Part shown: piece after piece, positions 59,453 through 64,000 of the stretch
Layout: the number at the start of each line of letters is the position of its first letter
Position numbering within the stretch: position 1 is the stretch's first letter
DNA from: Streptomyces roseoviridis
Lineage (GTDB): Bacteria; Actinomycetota; Actinomycetes; Streptomycetales; Streptomycetaceae
Direction: 5' to 3'
Length of the DNA: 64,000 bases
Assembly: GCF_039535235.1 (NCBI RefSeq)
Contig: NZ_BAAAWU010000001.1
Span: forward strand, 868,001 to 932,000
Notes under the pieces: generated by a model
Database searches by the model: none
What the model saw: only the letters and a program-made list of their open reading frames with translations
What the model was told of the DNA's origin: nothing
Translations under genes and position numbers: made by a program

Positions 59453-60706
59453 TCAGCGGGTGCCCGAGACGGCCTGGAGCAGGTCGATCCGCGAGCTCAC
59501 CCCGTACCGCTTGAACAGCTTCCTGAGGTGGTAGTTGACGGTGTGCGGGGACAGCGCGAGCCGCCGTCCGATCTGCTGGTTGGTCAGGCCGTCGGCGACC
59601 AGCCCGACCAGGGCCCGCTGGGTCTCGGTGAGCCCGGTGCGCTCCGGCGCGTGCGGGGCCGGCTGAGCCGGGACCGCCTCCGGCCGGCGCTTCGCGGCCC
59701 GCGCCGTGCGCAGGGACTGCGCCTCCCGCTCCAGGGCCGCGCGCACCGTGTCCGGCAAGGAGTCGGCGAGGAGCCGGCGCAGCAGCGGGCTGTGGAAGAC
59801 GGCCCGGCCGCCCCGGTCGCGGACGACGCCGGTGGCCCGCACCTCCTCCAGGACCGGCAGCAGGGCGGAGACCGAGGTCCGCATCATCAGCGCGAGTTCC
59901 TCGTAGACGACCTCGTCGCCGAGGACGGCCGCCACGCACAGGAGCTGACGGCAGGAGCCGGAGTACCGCTCCAGGGTGGACCGCACCCGCAGCGCCACCC
60001 GTTCCGGCAGCCGCCGGCTCAGCAGCTCCGCCTCACCGGCCGCGATCCGTACGCCGCCCTCCTCCCGCAGCCCGGTCAGCAGGTCGATGAGCAGGCGCGG
60101 ATGCCCGCCGGCCTGGTCCACGAGCCGCGCCAGGGCGGGCGAGGGGTCGGCGCCGAGCACGTCCTGGGCGAGCCGCAGCGCGTCCGAGGCGCCCAGGGGG
60201 CCCAGGGTCAGCCGTTCGCTGCGCCCGCGCGGCTCGCCCCCGAGGAGGGCGGCGGCGGGTGCGGCCATGCCCTCTCCGGGCCGGTGGGCGAGCAGCCACA
60301 CCGTGCGGGCGCGGTCGCCGTGCCGGCCGGCCGGCACCGCGGTACGGGCGGGGCCGCCGTGAAGGCCGGGCCGGCGGCCCCCGGGGGTGCCCGTCGGTCC
60401 GGCGGCGGGGTGCCGGCGTTGCCGCGGGAGCGGCCCGGTGCCGTCCAGGATCACCAGGCGCGGGCCCGAGGGGCGCGGGCAGCGGGCGTAACCGCCCGTG
60501 TGGCGACCGGGGTTGACGTCGTAGCCGAGCCGCTCGGCGAGGAGGGCGGCCTCCTGGAGGAGCCGGGTCTTGCCGATGCCGGGCATGCCCTCGATGGCGA
60601 GCAGGGCGCTGCCGGTGCCCCGGCCGTGTTCCAGGATCTCCCGTATTCGTTCCAGTTCGGGGTCCCGTCCGCGCAGCGGGGTGCCCTGGGCGAGTGCCGT
60701 ACTCAC
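59453..60706 (-). CDS. LuxR-type regulator with a shortened AAA ATPase domain
   Basis: A 417-residue regulator, much shorter than typical LAL proteins (about 900). Walker A is GMPGIGKTRLLQEA near 48 and the Walker B region LVILDGTG follows very early. The C-terminal LuxR HTH (350-415) reads LTETQRALVGLVADGLTNQQIG, LSPHTVNYHLRKLFKRYGV. GTG start overlaps the aldehyde-dehydrogenase stop as GTGA, so it is co-translated with the enzyme. Confidence 0.88.
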   Translation of the reverse strand: MSTALAQGTPLRGRDPELERIREILEHGRGTGSALLAIEGMPGIGKTRLLQEAALLAERLGYDVNPGRHTGGYARCPRPSGPRLVILDGTGPLPRQRRHPAAGPTGTPGGRRPGLHGGPARTAVPAGRHGDRARTVWLLAHRPGEGMAAPAAALLGGEPRGRSERLTLGPLGASDALRLAQDVLGADPSPALARLVDQAGGHPRLLIDLLTGLREEGGVRIAAGEAELLSRRLPERVALRVRSTLERYSGSCRQLLCVAAVLGDEVVYEELALMMRTSVSALLPVLEEVRATGVVRDRGGRAVFHSPLLRRLLADSLPDTVRAALEREAQSLRTARAAKRRPEAVPAQPAPHAPERTGLTETQRALVGLVADGLTNQQIGRRLALSPHTVNYHLRKLFKRYGVSSRIDLLQAVSGTR

Positions 60707-62448
60707 ACCGCACCGCCGTACCGGCGCACTCCCACGGTCCGGAACCGTCCGGCCACGAAGTCGGTGTCGCAGTAGACCGCGTTGCCGGCCGGGTTGAGGC
60801 CGGTGGCGTGCAGGTCGGAGTAGACGGCCGACTGGGAGATGTACCAGTCGCCCATCAGGTTGACCGAGAGCATCACGCCCACGTCGGCGCAGACCGCCAC
60901 CATGGCCCGCTCCACCTCGCGGTCGGTGGAGTACAGGCCGGCGGAGAGGGCGCCGCACTCCCGGGTGGTGCGGGCGAGCAGCGCGAGCGCCTCGTCCACC
61001 GAGTCCACGGCGACGGCGAAGCAGACGGGGCCGAGCCACTCGGTGAGCAGGGTGGCCCGGTCGGCTTCGCGGGCGGCGTCGAGTGCGACGACCACCGGCG
61101 TGCGGATGTCGGCCTCGGGGTGGTCGGGGTGGTGTACAGCGCGGGAGGGTACGGCGACGTGGCCGAGCTTTCCGGCCTGGGCGAGGTCCACCCGCTCGCT
61201 GACGGCGGGGCCGAGGAGCGCGCCGAGCACGGCGGCGGCGTCGTTGTCGTCGGAGAGGAGGGTGCCGAGGGCCTCGCCGAGGTCGGCGACGACCTGTTCG
61301 AAGCTCTTGTGGCCCTCGTCGGTGGAGATGCCGGCGCGGGGGATCAGGAGGTTCTGCGGGCTGGTGCAGAGCTGCCCGCTGTAGAGGGAGACGGAGAAGG
61401 CGAGGTTGGCGAGCATGTCCCGGTAGTCGCCGGTGGAGTGGACGACCAGGGTGTTGACGGCGGACCCGGAGGTGAAGACACGGGCCTGGCGGGCGTGTTC
61501 GACCAGCCACGCGCCGAACGCGGTGGTGCCGGAGTGGTCGACGAGGCGGATCTCGGGGCGGACGGCCAGGGTGCGGGCCGCCTCCTCGCCGGGCCGTTCG
61601 ACGGCGAGGCACACCAGGTCCGGGGAGAAACCGGTGTCGGCGAGCGTCTCGCGGGCGATCCGGACGGTGAGCGCGAGCGGCAGGACGGCGGCCGGATGGG
61701 GTTTGACGAGGACGGGGTTTCCGGTGGCCAGCGAGGCGAACAGGCCGGGGTAGCCGTTCCACGTCGGGAAGACGCTGTTGGCGACCACCAGGGAGATCCC
61801 GAGCGGCACGGGCGTGAACGTCTTGCCGATGTCGACGACGTGGTCGCCCTGCGGCTTGCGCCAGCGGGCCCGGGCGGGCAGCCGGGTCTGCTCGGCCAGG
61901 GCCATGGCGACGGCCTCCAGGCCCCGGTCCTGGGCGTGCACGGCCCCCGCGTGGAAGGCCATCACGGGGTTGTGGCCGCTGGTGTGCGTGGCGGCCAGGG
62001 CGAACTCCACGCTGCGGGCGTTGATCCGGTGGAGGATCTCCGCGCAGACCGCCGCCCGGACCTCGGGGCCCGCGTCCCGCCAGGCGGGCAGCGCGGCCGC
62101 CATCGCGGGCAGCAGGGTGTCGGGGTCCGTGTGCGGGTAGGAGATGCCGAGTTCGAAGCCGTACGGGGAACGCTCGCCGCCCTCGGCCGGTGCCGGTCCG
62201 ACGGTGCCGTCCCGGCCCGGCTGGCCCAGTTCGAAGGGGCGGCCGAGGAGGGCCCGGAAGGCGGCCTCGCCGGCGGCCTCGGCCTCCGGGCCGTAGGCTC
62301 TCGGGTCCTCCGGGTACGGCGACCAGTGTTCCCGAGTGCGGAGGGCGGTCCGGGCCCGTTCCAGGAGGGGCTGGTGGCGGGTGACGAGCCGGGTCAGGTC
62401 GCCGCCGTCGGTGGGGGTGGCGGATACGGACTGCGGGGTTCGAGCCAT
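60703..62448 (-). CDS. paaN: PaaN-type aldehyde dehydrogenase family enzyme
   Basis: A 581-residue enzyme of the PaaN branch of aldehyde dehydrogenases. Fold signatures: SLVVANSVFPTWNG, GNPVLVKPHPAAVLPLALTVR (cofactor), FTSGSAVNTLVVH, and the catalytic cysteine in YSGQLCTSPQNLLIPR. PaaN proteins are annotated with phenylacetate degradation, yet no other paa gene is near. ATG at 62448 has AGGA 9-12 bases upstream; an ATG at 62457 is in frame. Confidence 0.88.
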   Translation of the reverse strand: MARTPQSVSATPTDGGDLTRLVTRHQPLLERARTALRTREHWSPYPEDPRAYGPEAEAAGEAAFRALLGRPFELGQPGRDGTVGPAPAEGGERSPYGFELGISYPHTDPDTLLPAMAAALPAWRDAGPEVRAAVCAEILHRINARSVEFALAATHTSGHNPVMAFHAGAVHAQDRGLEAVAMALAEQTRLPARARWRKPQGDHVVDIGKTFTPVPLGISLVVANSVFPTWNGYPGLFASLATGNPVLVKPHPAAVLPLALTVRIARETLADTGFSPDLVCLAVERPGEEAARTLAVRPEIRLVDHSGTTAFGAWLVEHARQARVFTSGSAVNTLVVHSTGDYRDMLANLAFSVSLYSGQLCTSPQNLLIPRAGISTDEGHKSFEQVVADLGEALGTLLSDDNDAAAVLGALLGPAVSERVDLAQAGKLGHVAVPSRAVHHPDHPEADIRTPVVVALDAAREADRATLLTEWLGPVCFAVAVDSVDEALALLARTTRECGALSAGLYSTDREVERAMVAVCADVGVMLSVNLMGDWYISQSAVYSDLHATGLNPAGNAVYCDTDFVAGRFRTVGVRRYGGAV

Positions 62449-62627
62449 GCATCTCATCCTTGTTGTGGGGGATCGCCGGAGCCACAGGAGACTCGGACAG
62501 TGACGACGCGGCGCGATGTCCGTCACCCCGGGCGCCGCCGGCTGGAGGGCGGCGGCGCGCGCGGAGTGACGGCGAAACGGCGGCGAGCCCTTGGGAATCA
62601 AGGTCGCTCGGGAGTCCGACACCCCGG

Positions 62628-62669
62628 GGCGGCGGGCGGAGAGCAGGGGGTGGCTCTCCGCCCGCCGCC
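62628..62669 (-). terminator. 16-bp hairpin downstream of the SDR gene
   Basis: GGGGCGGCGGGCGGAGAG-type left arm (62628-62643) pairs with 62654-62669 over 16 bases around a 10-base loop. It lies after the SDR gene on the minus strand and before paaN. Confidence 0.75.
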
Positions 62670-62847
62670 GGTCCGTGGTCGCCTCGGTGGCGTGAATCCG
62701 CCGTCCGTTCGGACGGGGAGGGCGGTGGGGAATGGCTGTTTTCATGCGATCGGTGGGCCGCAGTCCACCGGTTTTCCCGGTCAGGCGGCCGACGTGGCCG
62801 ACCGGTTCGGGCGGTTCACCGGCTCATTCGCGCGCCGGGCGGTGCGG

Positions 62848-62963
62848 CCCACCGGCGCGATCGGACGACCGGTCCGGGTGCTCACCGGCGCGCTCGGCCC
62901 ACCGGTCCGCGTGCTCACCGGCGCGCTCGGCCCACCGGTCCGCGTGCTCACCGGCGCGCTCGG
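62848..62963. repeat. 33-bp tandem repeat array next to the SDR stop
   Basis: Copies lie at 62848-62880 (degenerate), 62881-62913 and 62914-62946 (identical), with a partial copy to 62963. The array ends 17 bases before the SDR stop codon. Confidence 0.95.
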
Positions 62964-62980
62964 CCACCGTGGCCTCCCCC

Positions 62981-63874
62981 TCACTCGGTGATCGGGCGCA
63001 GGTACCGGTCCAGGGCGCTGTCCGGCAGGACCCGGGCCAGCACGCTCACCCGGCGGGCGTCCTGGCCGACCCGGTAGCGGGTCCGGGGCCGGCGGGCGGT
63101 GAGGGCCTGCCCGACGGTGCGGGCGAAGTCCTCCGGGGTGGTCCGGCTCTCCCGCGCCTGCTGCTCGTTCGCCGCGAGGAAGCGGCCGAACGGGATCCGG
63201 TACAGCTCCGCGATGTGCTCCGGCACGCCGTCCATGGCGTCCCGGGCCACCTCGGAGACCTTCCCCCAGATCGGCGTCATGATCGCCCCCGGCTGCACCA
63301 CGCTCACGTCCACCCCCAGCGGGCGCAGCTCCCGCCGCAGGACGTCGGTGAGCGCTTCCTTGGCGAACTGCGCCGAGGCGTAGGCGCCGAGGAAGGGGAT
63401 GGCCACGCTGCCGAGCCCGGAGGTCACGTTCACCACCCGGCCCCGGCTGCGCCGGAGCAGCGGCAGCAGGGCCTGGGTGACGGCGAGCTGGCCGACCACG
63501 TTGGTGTCGAGCTGGCGCCGGAGCTGGTCGGGCGAGACGCATTCCAGGGGGGCCGAGACGCAGATGCCGGCGTTGTTCACCAGCCCCCACAGCCCCGCGT
63601 CGCCCACCGTCTCGGCGATCTCCTCGGCCGCGGCGGCGATCGTCTTGTCCTCGGTGACGTCGAGGCGGACCGGGACGATGCGGCCCGCCTCGCCGGCCGA
63701 GGCGAGCGCCGCGCCGTCCGCCTCCTTGCGTACGGCGGCGAAGACGCGGAAGCCGGACGCGGCCAGGCGCTCGGCGCAGACCCGGCCGAGGCCGGAGGAG
63801 GCGCCGGTGACCAGGACCGACTTCCCGCGCGGGGCGAGCGCCCCACGCCCGCTGATCAGGTCGGCGGCGCTCAT
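62981..63874 (-). CDS. Short-chain dehydrogenase/reductase with altered YxxxK motif
   Basis: A 297-residue classical SDR. NAD(P) loop TGASSGLG, NNAG in LVNNAGICVSAP, catalytic serine in VVNVTSGLGS and tyrosine in GAYASAQFAKEAL are visible. The lysine expected four residues after the tyrosine is glutamine (codon at 63368-63370). A lysine occurs three residues further on. ATGA overlap with the gene upstream indicates an operon running from the right edge. Confidence 0.9.
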   Translation of the reverse strand: MSAADLISGRGALAPRGKSVLVTGASSGLGRVCAERLAASGFRVFAAVRKEADGAALASAGEAGRIVPVRLDVTEDKTIAAAAEEIAETVGDAGLWGLVNNAGICVSAPLECVSPDQLRRQLDTNVVGQLAVTQALLPLLRRSRGRVVNVTSGLGSVAIPFLGAYASAQFAKEALTDVLRRELRPLGVDVSVVQPGAIMTPIWGKVSEVARDAMDGVPEHIAELYRIPFGRFLAANEQQARESRTTPEDFARTVGQALTARRPRTRYRVGQDARRVSVLARVLPDSALDRYLRPITE

Positions 63875-64000
63875 GCGGCGGCTCCCGTGGCCGGGGCCGT
63901 CCGGAACGAGGGCGGGGTGAAGGTCAACGAGCCCTCCAGGGTGCGTACCAGCTTGGCGCGTGGCATGAAGCGGAAGTACGCGTCCCGGACCGGCCGGCGC
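63871..64000 (-). CDS. C-terminal end of an unidentified protein
   Basis: Forty-odd codons of a gene that begins beyond the right edge, ending in ATGA overlap with the SDR. The visible part (AYFRFMPRAKLVRTLEG, then a Thr/Pro/Ala-rich tail) gives no secure family. Confidence 0.6.
   Translation of the reverse strand, partial: RRPVRDAYFRFMPRAKLVRTLEGSLTFTPPSFRTAPATGAAA

Larger units (their letters stand above)
62449..62980. other. Intergenic region with hairpin and tandem repeats
   Basis: These 532 bases between the SDR stop and paaN start hold no gene I can support. They contain the hairpin at 62628-62669 and a 33-base repeat array at 62848-62963. The paaN promoter should be in the left third. 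Confidence 0.7.

Overview
The window is very GC-rich actinomycete DNA, almost certainly Streptomyces or a close relative such as Kitasatospora. Codons end mostly in G or C, many starts are GTG, and neighbouring genes are often coupled by 4-base ATGA or GTGA overlaps. The kdp operon, the tendamistat-type amylase inhibitor and the LuxR, MerR and XRE regulators also fit. I saw no rRNA, tRNA, insertion sequence or CRISPR array.

Region 1 (1-31010, all minus strand, read right to left) is most of a non-ribosomal peptide synthetase (NRPS) cluster; its 3' end lies beyond the left edge. A coupled block at 31010-26661 encodes both glutamate mutase subunits, an asparaginyl-tRNA-synthetase paralogue of the asparagine-synthetase kind, and an FMN enzyme related to the glutamate synthase core. 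This block should supply 3-methylaspartate and perhaps its amide. Next come NRPS-1 (A-T-C-A-T), NRPS-2 (C-A-T-C), a repeat-filled gap, a free A-T didomain with a type II thioesterase and a P450, an MbtH protein, a SyrP-like dioxygenase, and NRPS-3 (C-A-T-C-A-T-C-A-T-C...). NRPS-2 ends in a lone C domain and the A-T protein lacks one, so they probably form one split module; at least seven residues would be joined, plus whatever follows the cut C domain. An XRE/NB-ARC regulator at 31403-32662 is the likely cluster regulator.

Region 2 (32884-50840) is mostly housekeeping: a MerR/SulP divergent pair around a perfect 28-bp palindrome, an alpha-amylase inhibitor with CTTGC-type inverted repeats upstream, the kdp potassium ATPase with two tiny membrane peptides, an erythromycin-esterase-like secreted protein, a wecB/glycosyltransferase polysaccharide operon, an FKBP, a DUF72 protein, a BrkB-like membrane protein, a Ser/Thr kinase and an RpiR regulator.

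Region 3 (50891-59389) looks like a peptide or amino-acid scavenging locus. It has two secreted S51 (cyanophycinase-type) hydrolases flanking an M20 peptidase, a polar amino-acid ABC importer and an FAD amine or amino-acid oxidase. Region 4 (59453-64000) has a LuxR regulator coupled to a PaaN-type aldehyde dehydrogenase, then an SDR with an altered catalytic motif and the tail of an unidentified protein. Short tandem repeats occur throughout the window, including one inside the glutamate mutase E subunit.
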